Shown here: in pieces, positions 52,815 to 62,592 of the stretch
How positions within the stretch are numbered: the first letter of the stretch is position 1
How the letters are laid out: each line of letters begins with the position of its first letter
Assembly: GCF_016756745.1 (NCBI RefSeq)
Contig: NZ_JAESIH010000037.1
Coordinates: 19,750 to 83,749 of the forward strand
From: Aminivibrio sp.
Lineage (GTDB): Bacteria; Synergistota; Synergistia; Synergistales; Aminobacteriaceae
DNA length: 64,000 nt
Direction: 5' to 3'
The notes under the pieces: generated by a model
What the model was told of the DNA's origin: nothing
The model's database searches: none
What the model saw: only the letters and a program-made list of their open reading frames with translations
Made by a program: the position numbers and the translations under genes

Positions 52815-53882
52815 TTATCCTTGCTTTTTTTCCGCCGTGTTCCTGCAAGCCATACGTTCAAGCAGTTCCGGCACCCTCTCCAGGGAAACATCCTTCAACA
52901 AAACGGTTCCCTTCGAAAATACCACCGCACCCCGGGGAGAACCGGCAATCCCGAAATCGGCGTCCATTGCTTCCCGGGGTCCGTTCACTTCACACCCCAT
53001 CACGGCCACCGTCACCCCGTCCGGCAGGTTCTCCAGGCAGGGCGTCACCATGTCGGCGATCGTTCTGACCTCGATCCTTTTCCGTCCGCAGGTTGGGCAT
53101 GAAATAAGGCTTCCTCCCCGCTGCCTCAGATCCAGGGCCCTGAGCAGGGAGTATCCCGCCCGGACTTCCTCGAGGGGAGACTCGGTGAGGCTGACGCGGA
53201 TCGTGTTCCCTATGCCCTGCCCGAGAAGCAGGGCCAGCCCCGCCGCGCTTTTCACCAGACCGTCCCTTCCGTATCCCGATTCGGTGATCCCTATGTGAAA
53301 GGGATAGCCGGGATATTTCAGGGCGAGAAGAGAGTTCGCCCGGACAGTTTCATGAACGGAAGTAGACTTTGCCGATAATATTATATCCTCAAAGCCTTCC
53401 TCCCGGAGAATCAGAAGCTGTTCTTCCACCGCCGCCGCGAGAGCATCGGAACGGACTCCGCCGGCCTTCTCCAGCTGGACAGAATTCAGAGACCCGCCGT
53501 TGGCCCCTATCCGTATGACCGCCTGTTTCTCCCGGGCTGAGGCAACCACGTCCCGGAGACGCGCCCTAGTCATGTTTCCAGGGTTGATCCGGATGGACGG
53601 CGTTCCAGCCTCCAGTGCCGCCAGGGCGAGGGCGGGATCGAAATGAATGTCCGCCATGAGAGGAACGGGAGATTTTTCGTTCAGCCATGCGAGGTCTCCT
53701 GCGAGATCCGGGGAAGGGAATGCTGCCCGGACCAGCTCGCAGCCGCAGGAAGCGAGTGATCGGCACTGCTCGAGGCACTTTTCCTTCGAGGAGAGGGGTA
53801 TTTTGAGCATGCTCTCCACCCGCACAGGGTGGCCGTTTCCGATCGAGAGACCGGCGATGGTGACCGTTCCTGCCATGAACAT
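52815..53882 (-). CDS. ispG: 4-hydroxy-3-methylbut-2-en-1-yl diphosphate synthase IspG
   Basis: Iron-sulphur enzyme of the MEP isoprenoid route (355 aa). The TIM-barrel part has [13 protein letters not shown] and INPGNM; the C-terminal reductase-like part has the cluster cysteines in SCPTCGR and [11 protein letters not shown]. Start ATG 53882, or 53876, both just after the rseP stop. The order dxr-rseP-ispG is common, and dxs is in the same window at 32628. Confidence 0.95.
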   Translation of the reverse strand: MFMAGTVTIAGLSIGNGHPVRVESMLKIPLSSKEKCLEQCRSLASCGCELVRAAFPSPDLAGDLAWLNEKSPVPLMADIHFDPALALAALEAGTPSIRINPGNMTRARLRDVVASAREKQAVIRIGANGGSLNSVQLEKAGGVRSDALAAAVEEQLLILREEGFEDIILSAKSTSVHETVRANSLLALKYPGYPFHIGITESGYGRDGLVKSAAGLALLLGQGIGNTIRVSLTESPLEEVRAGYSLLRALDLRQRGGSLISCPTCGRKRIEVRTIADMVTPCLENLPDGVTVAVMGCEVNGPREAMDADFGIAGSPRGAVVFSKGTVLLKDVSLERVPELLERMACRNTAEKKQG

Positions 53883-54917
53883 CTACCCCCCGAACAGGCG
53901 AAGGATATCCTGCCACGTTATGTAGAGAATGAGCGTGATCAGGAGGAAAAATCCGGTCATGTGGATGTAATTCTCGATCTTTGGCGGTAACCGTCTCCTG
54001 AGGACCATTTCCCCCGCTGTGAAGAAGAGGCGCCCTCCGTCCAGGGCAGGAAACGGAAGAAGGTTGATCAGCCCGAGGTTGAGATTGATGAGCGCAAGGA
54101 AGGAAAGGAAGGTCCACAGCCCCTTCCTTGCCGCTTCACCGGCCATGGAGGCAATTCCAACCGGCCCGGTGACGTCCACTTTCTCGGCACCCGTAACCCA
54201 CCGGACTATTCCCCTGACCATTTCGATGCTCATATTCACCGTGTACGAAAGGGCAGAGGACAATGCCTCCCCGGCGGGGAATCGTTTCATGCCGGGACGG
54301 ATTCCGAAAAGGGGAATTCCCTGCTCTCTGTCCGGAAGAATCACTGTTGATATGGAAAGGATCGCCTCTCCTCGGCGGACGGAAAAGAGGACGGGGCCTT
54401 TGGGGGCTTCCTGCCGGATTTTCTCGGACATGGCCCGCCAGGTCTCCACAGGGGTTCCGTTAACGGAAAGTATCCTGTCCCCCGGAACGACACCTGCGGC
54501 CTGCGCCGGGTACCCTTCCATCACCTCTCCTACAACGGTTTCCTCCAGATTGACCACACCGTGTCCCGAAAGGAAAACGGCCGTCAGCAGGAGGGCGAGC
54601 AGGACATTGGCCACAGAGCCGTTCACCAGGATAAGAAAACGCTTCCAGGCAGCCTTGTCGTAGAAAGCTCTGCCCGGCTCGACGGTCTCATTCTCGTTCT
54701 CTTCCTCCATTCCTGCCAGGCGGACGAAACCGCCCACCGGGAAAGCCCTGACCGACCACAGGGTATGCTTCCCCTTTCGCTGGAAGACAACCGGCCCCAT
54801 GCCGAAGGCGAACTCGTGCACCTGGACATCGAAAATTCTTGCCGTAATGTAGTGTCCGTACTCATGGATCACAACGCAAATACCTATGACTAATAGAAAA
54901 GACAGCAGACTCGCCAT
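53883..54917 (-). CDS. rseP: Site-2 protease RseP
   Basis: 344 aa. The zinc motif HEYGH is at residues 18-22 in the first helix, a PDZ domain (about 125-200; GYPAQAAGVVPGDRILSVNG) follows, and the third catalytic part is NLLPFPALDGGRLFF. It cleaves membrane-embedded substrates such as anti-sigma factors. The stop is directly before ispG and the start directly after dxr. Confidence 0.95.
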   Translation of the reverse strand: MASLLSFLLVIGICVVIHEYGHYITARIFDVQVHEFAFGMGPVVFQRKGKHTLWSVRAFPVGGFVRLAGMEEENENETVEPGRAFYDKAAWKRFLILVNGSVANVLLALLLTAVFLSGHGVVNLEETVVGEVMEGYPAQAAGVVPGDRILSVNGTPVETWRAMSEKIRQEAPKGPVLFSVRRGEAILSISTVILPDREQGIPLFGIRPGMKRFPAGEALSSALSYTVNMSIEMVRGIVRWVTGAEKVDVTGPVGIASMAGEAARKGLWTFLSFLALINLNLGLINLLPFPALDGGRLFFTAGEMVLRRRLPPKIENYIHMTGFFLLITLILYITWQDILRLFGG

Positions 54918-56102
54918 TCAGATCGATCTCCTTGCGGGACGGAAAGTTTTCAGCCGCTGACAAACCGCAGCGGCAAGCCTTCTTCCTTCGTCCAGGATTT
55001 CCAGGGCATCGGCTAGAGAAGCCGGTGCCGGTCCGTTCCATTGTTCCAGAACCGATTCCACCACAGACGGAATCTCGGTAAAGCCGATATCACCTGCCAG
55101 AAAACGGTCCGCAGCCACCTCGTCAGCCCCCACCAGGAGAGCGGGGAAAGCCCCTCCCTTCCTGGCGGCTTCCTTTGCGAGACGAAGCGAGGGAAAACGT
55201 TGTTCGTCCGGTTGAAGGAAGGAAATGGTCCTCTCCTGCAGGCGAGGGACCGGGACAGGCGGGAAGGGGCTTCTTTCGGGATAAAACAGTGCCGACGTGC
55301 AGGGAAGACGCATGTCGGGAGAGGAGGCGGAGAGGAGAAACGAGCCGTCACTGAACTCCACGATGCCGTGGACGAAAGAATCAGGACATATGACGGCATC
55401 TACCCTCTCGGCGGGAAGAGAGAAGAGTGCCATGGCCTCGAGGATTTCGATCCCTTTGTTCATCAGAGTAGCACTGTCCACGCTGATCTTGGCCCCCATG
55501 CTCCACACCGGGTGGCGCACCGCCATGAGAGGAGTCACTGTCTCCAGCTCTTCCTGGGAAAAAGTAAGGAAAGGTCCCCCCGATGCCGTGAGGATGATCC
55601 GGGAAACCGAAGCGGGGTCCCTATCCCCCAGGCATTGCCACACCGCGTTATGTTCGCTGTCAAGGGGCCTGAGCTGCCCTTTCCGGCCGAGGAGCGGCAG
55701 TACCCACTGCCCCGCGACCACGATGCTTTCCTTGTTGGCAAGAGAAACATCCTTGCCGCTCCCCAGAGCTGCCATAAGGGCTCCGATGGCTCCCGTTCCC
55801 GAGGACGCCACGACCACGTGGTCGATATCGGGGCTTGCGGCAGTTTCCTCCAGAGCTTCGGCGCCTCCGAGGACCTTCAGGCTGTCGCCGCAGGACCGTC
55901 TGAGATTTGCGGCAGCTTCAGGGTCGGAGAGCACCACCCGGTCAGCCTGAAATTCCTCGGCAAGTTTCGCTGTTTCCGAGAAGGAAGACTGGGCCGCCAG
56001 GGCGCGAACTTCAAAAAAATCGGGGAAAGTCCGGCATACGGAAAGAACGGAACTGCCGACGCTTCCTGTACAGCCGATGACGAAAAGACGAACTTTCTTC
56101 AT
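54918..56102 (-). CDS. dxr: 1-deoxy-D-xylulose-5-phosphate reductoisomerase
   Basis: 394 aa. NADPH motif GCTGSVGSS near residue 10, ANKESIVVAG, SGGPFL, SVDSATLMNKGIEILEA and the substrate region ICPDSFVHGIVEF are intact. It makes MEP from DXP, the second step after Dxs. The ATG at 56102 overlaps the cdsA stop (ATGA); the frame upstream is inside cdsA. Confidence 0.96.
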   Translation of the reverse strand: MKKVRLFVIGCTGSVGSSVLSVCRTFPDFFEVRALAAQSSFSETAKLAEEFQADRVVLSDPEAAANLRRSCGDSLKVLGGAEALEETAASPDIDHVVVASSGTGAIGALMAALGSGKDVSLANKESIVVAGQWVLPLLGRKGQLRPLDSEHNAVWQCLGDRDPASVSRIILTASGGPFLTFSQEELETVTPLMAVRHPVWSMGAKISVDSATLMNKGIEILEAMALFSLPAERVDAVICPDSFVHGIVEFSDGSFLLSASSPDMRLPCTSALFYPERSPFPPVPVPRLQERTISFLQPDEQRFPSLRLAKEAARKGGAFPALLVGADEVAADRFLAGDIGFTEIPSVVESVLEQWNGPAPASLADALEILDEGRRLAAAVCQRLKTFRPARRSI

Positions 56103-56923
56103 CGAAGGATGACCCCGAAAAGAACGTAAACAAGGAGGCCGCTGACAAGAACGCCGTCGAAACGGTCCAGTACGCCTCCGTGGCCGGGGATGACGCTTCC
56201 GCTGTCCTTTACCCCGCTTTCCCTCTTGATGACCGACTCCGCAAGGTCGCCGATCTGGCCGGCTACGCCGCAGATCAGGGCGACAAAGAGGAAGGGAAGA
56301 GGAGGCGTTTCCAAAACAAACGCTACGGACACTCCGGCAAGAAGGGCGGCGGAAAGTCCGCCGAGAAATCCTTCCCATGTCTTTTTGGGGCTGACGTTTT
56401 CACACAGCCGGATCCTCCCCCACCGCGATCCGATAAGGTATGCCGCCACGTCGCAGCACCAGGTGCAGAGAAACATGGTAAAAAGGAGGATCGCCCCGGA
56501 CGGAAGTCTCCGAAGCAGGATCATGAAAGTCCATGGAATGATGATGTACAAAATGCCCGCCAAGGTGCCTCCCATGTTCCAGATGGCAAAGCTCTCCCCC
56601 CTGATCTGCCTTCGCAGTATCTCCACGAAAAGGATGACAAAGGCCGTAATGCTCAGGGTGAGCACCAGGGATATGGGGTGGATGCCGTCCGAAGCCGTGA
56701 AGAGAATGAGCGCGCCGGCCAGAAAACCGACGCCCCTGGAAACCTTGAATTTTCGCGAAAGCATACTGTAGAACTCCCCGAGGGAGACAAGGGCGAGAAC
56801 CGAAACGAGGACAGTCCAAGTCATCCCTCCGGCGTACAGGGCCCCCAGGACGACAGCCACCACGGCCGCCCCTGTACCTCCCCTTACCGCCAGTTCTTTC
56901 AATGCTTCATTTGACTGCACCAT
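56099..56923 (-). CDS. cdsA: Phosphatidate cytidylyltransferase CdsA
   Basis: Integral membrane enzyme (274 aa, about eight helices) making CDP-diacylglycerol. The signature SPKKTWEGFLGG and the C-terminal block KRESGVKDSGSVIPGHGGVLDRFDG are complete. The ATG at 56923 has GGGAGAG upstream and overlaps the uppS 3' end by 17 bases. uppS-cdsA-dxr-rseP-ispG is a conserved run in many bacteria. Confidence 0.95.
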   Translation of the reverse strand: MVQSNEALKELAVRGGTGAAVVAVVLGALYAGGMTWTVLVSVLALVSLGEFYSMLSRKFKVSRGVGFLAGALILFTASDGIHPISLVLTLSITAFVILFVEILRRQIRGESFAIWNMGGTLAGILYIIIPWTFMILLRRLPSGAILLFTMFLCTWCCDVAAYLIGSRWGRIRLCENVSPKKTWEGFLGGLSAALLAGVSVAFVLETPPLPFLFVALICGVAGQIGDLAESVIKRESGVKDSGSVIPGHGGVLDRFDGVLVSGLLVYVLFGVILR

Positions 56924-57608
56924 ATCGTCTCTCCCTGCAGGTAAATTGTGCGATGGCCTTTTCCAGATCGCCGGGCCCGAAATCGGGCCAGAGGACATCG
57001 GTAAAATACAGTTCGCTGTAAACGCACTGCCAGAGCCAGAAATTACTCAACCGCTGCTCACCGCTCGTCCGGATGATAAGATCCGGCGGAGGAAGGTCGG
57101 GGTGATACATCTTCCGGTCCAGGTCCTCTTCAGTGAGAGGCTGATTCCTTCCTTCCGCAATCAGGGCATTCACTCCGTCGAGGATTTCCTGCCGCCCTCC
57201 GTAATTCAGACAGGCCACAAGGGTGAGCCCCGTATTCATGCCGGTCTCCCTCTCGGCCCACTCCATGAGTTCCGCCACGTCGGGGGGAAGGTTGTCCCGT
57301 TTTCCCGCGAAACGGAGCCGGACATTCTCCCGTTTGATCTCGTCGACCTTTCGCCGGAGAGAAAAGCGGAAAAGGCTCATAAGACCCTTGATCTCCATTT
57401 CGGGCCGCTTCCAGTTTTCCGTGGAAAAGGCATACACCGAAAGATGGGTAACCCCAAGATTCCAGGCAGCCCGGACCGTCCTTTCGAGGGCCTTTACCCC
57501 GGCCCTGTGCCCAAGAAGGCGGGGAAGGAACCGTTTCTCCGCCCATCGGCCGTTGCCGTCCATAATGATGGCTACATGGAAGGGAGACGGGACGGGATAG
57601 GCCTTCAT
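56907..57608 (-). CDS. uppS: Undecaprenyl diphosphate synthase UppS
   Basis: cis-Prenyltransferase, 233 aa, giving the C55 lipid carrier used by MraY. HVAIIMDGNGRWAEKR supplies the catalytic Asp; HRAGVKALERTVRAA, YAFSTENWKRP and DLIIRTSGEQRLSNFWLWQ are family standard. Start overlaps the stop of the uracil glycosylase gene (ATGA). Confidence 0.96.
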   Translation of the reverse strand: MKAYPVPSPFHVAIIMDGNGRWAEKRFLPRLLGHRAGVKALERTVRAAWNLGVTHLSVYAFSTENWKRPEMEIKGLMSLFRFSLRRKVDEIKRENVRLRFAGKRDNLPPDVAELMEWAERETGMNTGLTLVACLNYGGRQEILDGVNALIAEGRNQPLTEEDLDRKMYHPDLPPPDLIIRTSGEQRLSNFWLWQCVYSELYFTDVLWPDFGPGDLEKAIAQFTCRERRYGAVK

Positions 57609-58234
57609 GAATTTTCGTCCTCTTCCGGCAGAGATGCTCCGAGTTCACCGAGTTTCTCCCGGACGGCATTGATGTCCCTCCAGGTCAGTTCTTTCGGGCT
57701 TCCTTTTTTTCTGGATTCGTTTCTCAGCAGGAAGCTCGGATGAAACATGGGAAGAAGAAGGGCCCCCCGCCAGGGGAACCATCTCCCCCGAAGGGTCGTG
57801 ATCCCCTCGGAAGTTCTCAGAAGCCACTTCGTCGGGGTATTCCCGAGACAGACAACGAGCCGTGGGCGAAGAAGAGCCAGCTGGGCTTCCAGGAAAGGGC
57901 TGCAGGCCATCATCTCATCCGGGGCGGGCACTCTGTTGTCCGGCGGTCTGCATTTTACCACGTTCGTAATGAAAACCTGCTCTCTCCGGATGCCTACCGA
58001 GGCGAGAATCTGGGTGAGCAGACGTCCAGCCCTTCCGACAAAGGCGACGCCCTGTTCGTCTTCTTCCGCTCCCGGCCCTTCACCTATGAACACTAGGGGA
58101 GTGTTTCGGCTCCCCTGCCCGAAAACAGTGTTCTTTCTTGAAGAGCAGAGGCCGCATCTGGTGCAGCCTTCCACTTTTTTTCGCAGCTCCGCCCAGGCTT
58201 CATCCCTGTCCGCGCTGCTCTGAAAAAGGGTCAT
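57605..58234 (-). CDS. Type-4 (Fe-S) uracil-DNA glycosylase
   Basis: 209 aa. GEGPGAEEDEQG near residue 51 and the C-terminal MFHPSFLLRN match family 4 UDG; the 4Fe-4S cysteines are C24/C27 (or C27/C30) and C95, C111. It removes uracil from DNA. It overlaps the upstream P-loop gene and the downstream uppS gene by ATGA each, so the three are translated as a unit. Confidence 0.93.
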   Translation of the reverse strand: MTLFQSSADRDEAWAELRKKVEGCTRCGLCSSRKNTVFGQGSRNTPLVFIGEGPGAEEDEQGVAFVGRAGRLLTQILASVGIRREQVFITNVVKCRPPDNRVPAPDEMMACSPFLEAQLALLRPRLVVCLGNTPTKWLLRTSEGITTLRGRWFPWRGALLLPMFHPSFLLRNESRKKGSPKELTWRDINAVREKLGELGASLPEEDENS

Positions 58235-59076
58235 GGCAACACCACCTCCGCAATGCTTATATCGACGCTCCCGATATCCATGCCGGTAAAATAGCGGACA
58301 GCTGAAGCAACCCGCTTCTGCTGCACTTTTCCCAGCTGCCGGAAATTGAACTTCCCCGGCGTCACGTTGACGGTTATTTCCAACGAAATCTCATCCTCCG
58401 ACGAGCGCACGCGGATATCCTTCACCGCCTCAACCTGCTGGCTCAGAGACACTACGTGGCGGACCAGGTCTTCTATGGCGGTGGAGTCGATGGTCAGGGC
58501 CCCGAAAAAGCTGAAGGGCGGCCTCACGATGGTACGCTCACCCTCTTCCCTGTCCACGCTTTTAAAAAGGCCCCTCAGGTGTCCCACCAGTTTGCCTGCG
58601 AAATTTTTCCTCAACTGGATCCTGGAAACGGGGATTACGTGCTGTCCTTTCTCATGACGCTCTCTCCTGGCATTGATAATTTCTTCTGGAGAGGCGACCT
58701 CGGTTATGTCGATGATGAGTTCGGGGGACGGCAGTTCGAGGGCCCTGGTAATCTTCTCCGCCATGGAAATTGAGGTAGCGATAATCATGATCTTGCAGGG
58801 AGCTGATTTCCGCAGAAAGGCCTGTACCGTCTTCCTGTGATCGGGAAACTGGAAGAGCGCTCTCCGTATGGCCCTGACAAGGTTCCGCTCGGATTTCGCA
58901 CTCTTCCCGGCCATTATTCTTCCCTTGGAGATCACAAGACCATCGTCTATCAGAAAATCCACTTCATTTTCCTGGGCCACCATCTGTGCCCTCTGGCTCT
59001 TCCCCGTACCTGCGGGACCGACAAAGGCAATCACGCGGCAGCCTGCTGAAACAGGGAATTTTATTTCAGTAGCCAA
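58231..59076 (-). CDS. P-loop ATPase/kinase-like protein with Asp23/Gls24-like C-terminal domain
   Basis: 281 aa. Walker A GPAGTGKS lies at residues 20-27, and the following ~160 residues (KSERNLVRAIRRALFQF, MIIATSISMAEKITRAL) look like an adenylate-binding P-loop fold without clear family. The last ~95 residues (GALTIDSTAIEDLVRHV, then DEISLEITVNV and KRVASAVRYFTGMDIGSVDI) follow the Asp23/Gls24 pattern: I-S-x-E-A-I, V-x-I-x-V, and TG-x-x-V-x-V near the end. Gls24 proteins are envelope-stress or lipid-linked proteins in Firmicutes. The start is TTG 59076 with GGGGGG. No function can be given. Confidence 0.68.
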   Translation of the reverse strand: MATEIKFPVSAGCRVIAFVGPAGTGKSQRAQMVAQENEVDFLIDDGLVISKGRIMAGKSAKSERNLVRAIRRALFQFPDHRKTVQAFLRKSAPCKIMIIATSISMAEKITRALELPSPELIIDITEVASPEEIINARRERHEKGQHVIPVSRIQLRKNFAGKLVGHLRGLFKSVDREEGERTIVRPPFSFFGALTIDSTAIEDLVRHVVSLSQQVEAVKDIRVRSSEDEISLEITVNVTPGKFNFRQLGKVQQKRVASAVRYFTGMDIGSVDISIAEVVLP

Positions 59077-59115
59077 GAAAACATTCCCCCCGGACCAGCC
59101 TGTAAAAATGGCCTC

Positions 59116-60438
59116 TCAGCCGCCGAGAGCAGGAAAACTTCCCCGGACGTTTTTTTCGGCTCCGCAGCCGTCACCTGTGTCGCCTGCCATAACCCTGACG
59201 TCGGCGCCTAGATCCGTCAGTTTTCTGTCCATATCCTCGTATCCCCGGAAAATATGGCCGAGGTGATACACATAAGTAGAATCCACGGCGGCAAGCCCCG
59301 CTATGACAAGAGCGGCTCCCGCTCTCAGGTCGGTGGCCACCACGTCAGCTCCCGTAAGCCGGTCCACACCGGTGATGATGGCGGAGTTACTCTGGATGTC
59401 AATTTTAGCTCCCATTTTGTTCAGCTCGCTGACATGAAGAAAACGGGACTGGAAAACGCTTTCCTGAATCACGCTTGTTCCCTGGGCAAGGCAGAGGGCA
59501 GCCATGATCTGGGGCTGAAGATCCGTGGGAAATCCGGGGTAGGGAAGCGTTTTGAGGGATACTCCCTTCAATCTGGGAGAAGGATGGATGGTGACTTCGC
59601 TTTCCTTGACTGTGAGGGAAGCGTCTGCCTCCTCGAGTTTCGCGAGGAGGGAATCGATATGGTTGGGAATGATTCCGGCCACCGTTACTTCGCCGTTGGT
59701 TGCCGCCCCCGCAAGAATGTAGGTGCAGGCCTCGATACGGTCAGGAATGATCCTTGACTCGGCACTCTGAAGGGCGTCCACTCCCTGGATGCGGATCACC
59801 CCGGTCCCGTCGGCTTCCACCTGGGCGCCCATGGATTTCAGGGCCTCCACGAGGTTATAGATTTCGGGCTCCCGCGCCGTGTTCTCCAGTACAGTCTCCC
59901 CCCTGGCGAATACGGCGGCCATCATAAGATTCTCCGTGGCTCCCACCGAAGGGAAATCAAGGTAAATACGGCAACCGGTCAGTCCGCTGGTATGAGCGTG
60001 CACTGCTCCATGCACAAGCTCTATGGTGGCACCCATCTTCGTCAGCCCTTTCAGGTGAAGGTCGATGGGTCTGCTTCCGATGGAACATCCTCCGGGCAGG
60101 GGCATGACAGCCTTGCCGCACCGTGCGAGAAGAGGCCCGAGAACGAGTGATGAGGCTCTCATTTTTCTGACGAGATCCGGCGGAGTTTCCCAGGATATTT
60201 CCGACGGGGTATGAATTTCCATGATATGATTGCTGAAAGCAATTTCAGCACCGAGACTCCTGAGCAGGTCAGCCATGGTGTTCACGTCGAGAAGATTGGG
60301 CACGCGGGTAATGCGGAGAGTACTGTCCTTTAGAAGAAGAGCGGCGGCCATAACCGGAAGGGATGCATTTTTCGCTCCTTGGGCTTCGACAACTCCCCTG
60401 AGGGCTTTACCGCCGATAATTTCCATCTTGGATTCCAC
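59116..60438 (-). CDS. murA: UDP-GlcNAc 1-carboxyvinyltransferase MurA
   Basis: First committed step of peptidoglycan synthesis (440 aa). Lys-Asn at 23-24 (GAKNA) and the PEP-site Cys118 in PGGCSIGSRP are conserved, the latter being the fosfomycin-target position. The start GTG 60438 has GGGAGGAATT nine bases upstream; an ATG at 60426 is too far from it. MurB, the next enzyme, is not in this window. The downstream neighbour is the P-loop/Gls24-like gene. Confidence 0.96.
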   Translation of the reverse strand: MESKMEIIGGKALRGVVEAQGAKNASLPVMAAALLLKDSTLRITRVPNLLDVNTMADLLRSLGAEIAFSNHIMEIHTPSEISWETPPDLVRKMRASSLVLGPLLARCGKAVMPLPGGCSIGSRPIDLHLKGLTKMGATIELVHGAVHAHTSGLTGCRIYLDFPSVGATENLMMAAVFARGETVLENTAREPEIYNLVEALKSMGAQVEADGTGVIRIQGVDALQSAESRIIPDRIEACTYILAGAATNGEVTVAGIIPNHIDSLLAKLEEADASLTVKESEVTIHPSPRLKGVSLKTLPYPGFPTDLQPQIMAALCLAQGTSVIQESVFQSRFLHVSELNKMGAKIDIQSNSAIITGVDRLTGADVVATDLRAGAALVIAGLAAVDSTYVYHLGHIFRGYEDMDRKLTDLGADVRVMAGDTGDGCGAEKNVRGSFPALGG

Positions 60439-60496
60439 TGGTCAATTCCTCCCGAAATTTTGGTGGGAAATCATAATTAACTACTATACCATGATT

Positions 60497-61621
60497 TTAA
60501 CGGCCTTCGTAATAACAGAAAATGCTGTCGGCTATCCTCAATGATGCCGTTCCGTCTCCGAAGGGGTTCTCCCCCCGGTTCAACAGGCTTTCGCGGAATG
60601 CCCCGTCGGAGAGGATCCTCACCGTGACGTTTCTTATGGTTTCGCGGTCAGTACCCACAAGGAGAGCCGTCCCTGTCTCGAGGGCCTCGGGCCGTTCGGA
60701 GAGATCCCGCATAACAAGGACGGGCTTTTTCAGGCCTGACGCTTCTTCCTGTACTCCCCCGCTGTCGGTGAGGATAAGAGAGCTTCTGTTCATCGCCCAG
60801 ACAAAATCAGGATAATCAAGGGGTTCGCACAAGGTGACCCTTTTTTCGTCCGCAAGAAAACGCTGTATCACATTCCTTACGGACGGGTTCTTATGAAGGG
60901 GAACGAGGATGCGGACGCGGCCGTCAGCTTCCAGAATATCCCTCATGGCGAGGCAGATCGATTCCAGCGGGCTTCCCCATGATTCCCTCCTGTGGGCGGT
61001 CATGAGAATGACCTGGTCGTCCCCGGAGATCAGCGAAGCAAGTTCCGGGGACGGCGTGTGTTTTTTTTCAAGGGTCCGGAACAAGGCATCGATGACGGTG
61101 TTGCCCGTTACGAACAGCGTCTCCGGCGAAACAGGCAGGTTCTCTCTCCGCAGGTTCTCCGCCGCTCCTTCCGTTGGTGCGAACCAAAGGGTTGAAAGCC
61201 TGTCGGTGATGATCCTGTTCACTTCCTCAGGGAAAGGGCGTCCGAGGTCGCCGCTCCGGAGCCCCGCCTCGACATGCCCCACCGGAACATGCCTGTAAAA
61301 TGCCGCCAGGGAGGCGGCCATTGTCGTCGTCGTGTCTCCGTGAACGAGCAGGAGATCCGTCGGAACTCTGTCCAGAAAGCCACCCACGCCGAGAAGTACC
61401 CGTGACGTGAGCTGGTCCAGGGACTGTCTCTCCTCCATTACGGAAAGGTTCACATCAGCCCTGATCTCGAAAAAAGCCAGGGCCTGATCGAGCATCTGGG
61501 AATGCTGACCTGTAGCCAGGACGGTGACGTCCAGCCCCTTTTCCCGAAGGGCGGAGATCACCGGGGCCATTTTGATCGCCTCGGGACGGGTTCCTATTAC
61601 GCATGCTATTTTTTTCTTCAT
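60497..61621 (-). CDS. wecB: UDP-N-acetylglucosamine 2-epimerase (non-hydrolysing) WecB
   Basis: 374 aa GT-B-fold epimerase giving UDP-ManNAc for surface polysaccharide. GTRPEAIKMAPVI, VHGDTTTTMAASLAAF, HVEAGLRS, FPEEVNRIITDRLS and LTDSGGVQEEA are intact. I chose ATG 61621 for its fit to the family N-terminus; ATG 61645 (with AAAGGCGG) would add eight residues. It follows the wecA-like gene. Confidence 0.94.
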   Translation of the reverse strand: MKKKIACVIGTRPEAIKMAPVISALREKGLDVTVLATGQHSQMLDQALAFFEIRADVNLSVMEERQSLDQLTSRVLLGVGGFLDRVPTDLLLVHGDTTTTMAASLAAFYRHVPVGHVEAGLRSGDLGRPFPEEVNRIITDRLSTLWFAPTEGAAENLRRENLPVSPETLFVTGNTVIDALFRTLEKKHTPSPELASLISGDDQVILMTAHRRESWGSPLESICLAMRDILEADGRVRILVPLHKNPSVRNVIQRFLADEKRVTLCEPLDYPDFVWAMNRSSLILTDSGGVQEEASGLKKPVLVMRDLSERPEALETGTALLVGTDRETIRNVTVRILSDGAFRESLLNRGENPFGDGTASLRIADSIFCYYEGR

Positions 61622-61689
61622 GAGTGAAACAGCTCCGTCTTTCATGGTGTTGGCCGCCTTTCTCTTCCGGATTTCAGGAAGAGAATGCA

Positions 61690-62583
61690 TCAGGAGAGCC
61701 GGGCGGTGAAAAGAAATACTCCTGAACCGACGACAAGGCACTGTATAAAGGTAAGAAGAATCACCGTCCAAAAGGGGCTGATCCCCCTGTCGAGGAGACG
61801 GTGGTGTATGTGCCCCCTGTCAGGGAGGAAGGGGGATCTTCCTTTCCAGACCCTGCGCAATATGGCGAACAGCGTATCCGCCACGGGAACCCCCCCTGCG
61901 AGAAGGAGAAGGAAGGGAAGTTCGATCACCCCTACCGCTCCAAGCCTTGGGGCAACAGTATAAATGAAAAAGCACGAAAAAAGGTATCCGAGAAGGGTCG
62001 TCCCGCCGTCTCCGAGAAAGGTCCTTGCCTTCGGAAAATTCCAATACAGAACTCCCCCTGCAAGGGCGGCAAGGGAGAGAAAAACAGTGGTGTTTCCGAG
62101 GGGTGAGGAGAGAAGACACGCTGAAATGAACATGAGCAGGCAGAGCCCGTTGGCACCGTCGATCAGGTTATAGGCATTGGTCATTCCCGTAATCCAGAAA
62201 AGACATACGGCAACGTGGGCCGGGGGCAGGCTCACAGGTACGAAGAAGATAACCGCCGCAAAAAGATGCACACCGAGTCTCACCAGGGGGGCAATGCTCT
62301 TCATATCGTCTCTGTATCCGCTGAGGAAGACCATGGTGCTTCCCGTGCCGATAAACCTGACGACCGGGTGCTCTCCGGCGGCGAAAAGGCACCAGAGAAG
62401 GAACCCTAGCCAGAGGACGATACCTGCCCCCCTGGGAGTAACCGATGTATGAATCTTCCGCTCCCCGGGATGGTCGACAATGCGGTAACGGTTCGCCAGG
62501 CTTATGGAAAGGGGCGTGACACAGAGTCCCCAAAGGAGGAGCAGCGGTGCTGCGACAAAAAAATTTTTCAGTGCGAATTCCAC
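61690..62583 (-). CDS. WecA/TagO-type undecaprenyl-phosphate sugar-phosphate transferase
   Basis: 297 aa, about ten membrane segments. TPRGAGIVLW, YRDDMKSI, NAYNLIDGANGL, TFLGDGGTTLLGY and DRGHIHHRLLDRG are the MraY/WecA superfamily motifs; HIHHRL indicates the GlcNAc-phosphate branch rather than MraY, which lies at 3081. Together with wecB it likely starts an envelope polysaccharide on undecaprenyl phosphate. Confidence 0.9.
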   Translation of the reverse strand: MEFALKNFFVAAPLLLLWGLCVTPLSISLANRYRIVDHPGERKIHTSVTPRGAGIVLWLGFLLWCLFAAGEHPVVRFIGTGSTMVFLSGYRDDMKSIAPLVRLGVHLFAAVIFFVPVSLPPAHVAVCLFWITGMTNAYNLIDGANGLCLLMFISACLLSSPLGNTTVFLSLAALAGGVLYWNFPKARTFLGDGGTTLLGYLFSCFFIYTVAPRLGAVGVIELPFLLLLAGGVPVADTLFAILRRVWKGRSPFLPDRGHIHHRLLDRGISPFWTVILLTFIQCLVVGSGVFLFTARLS

Positions 62584-62592
62584 GAGGATAGC

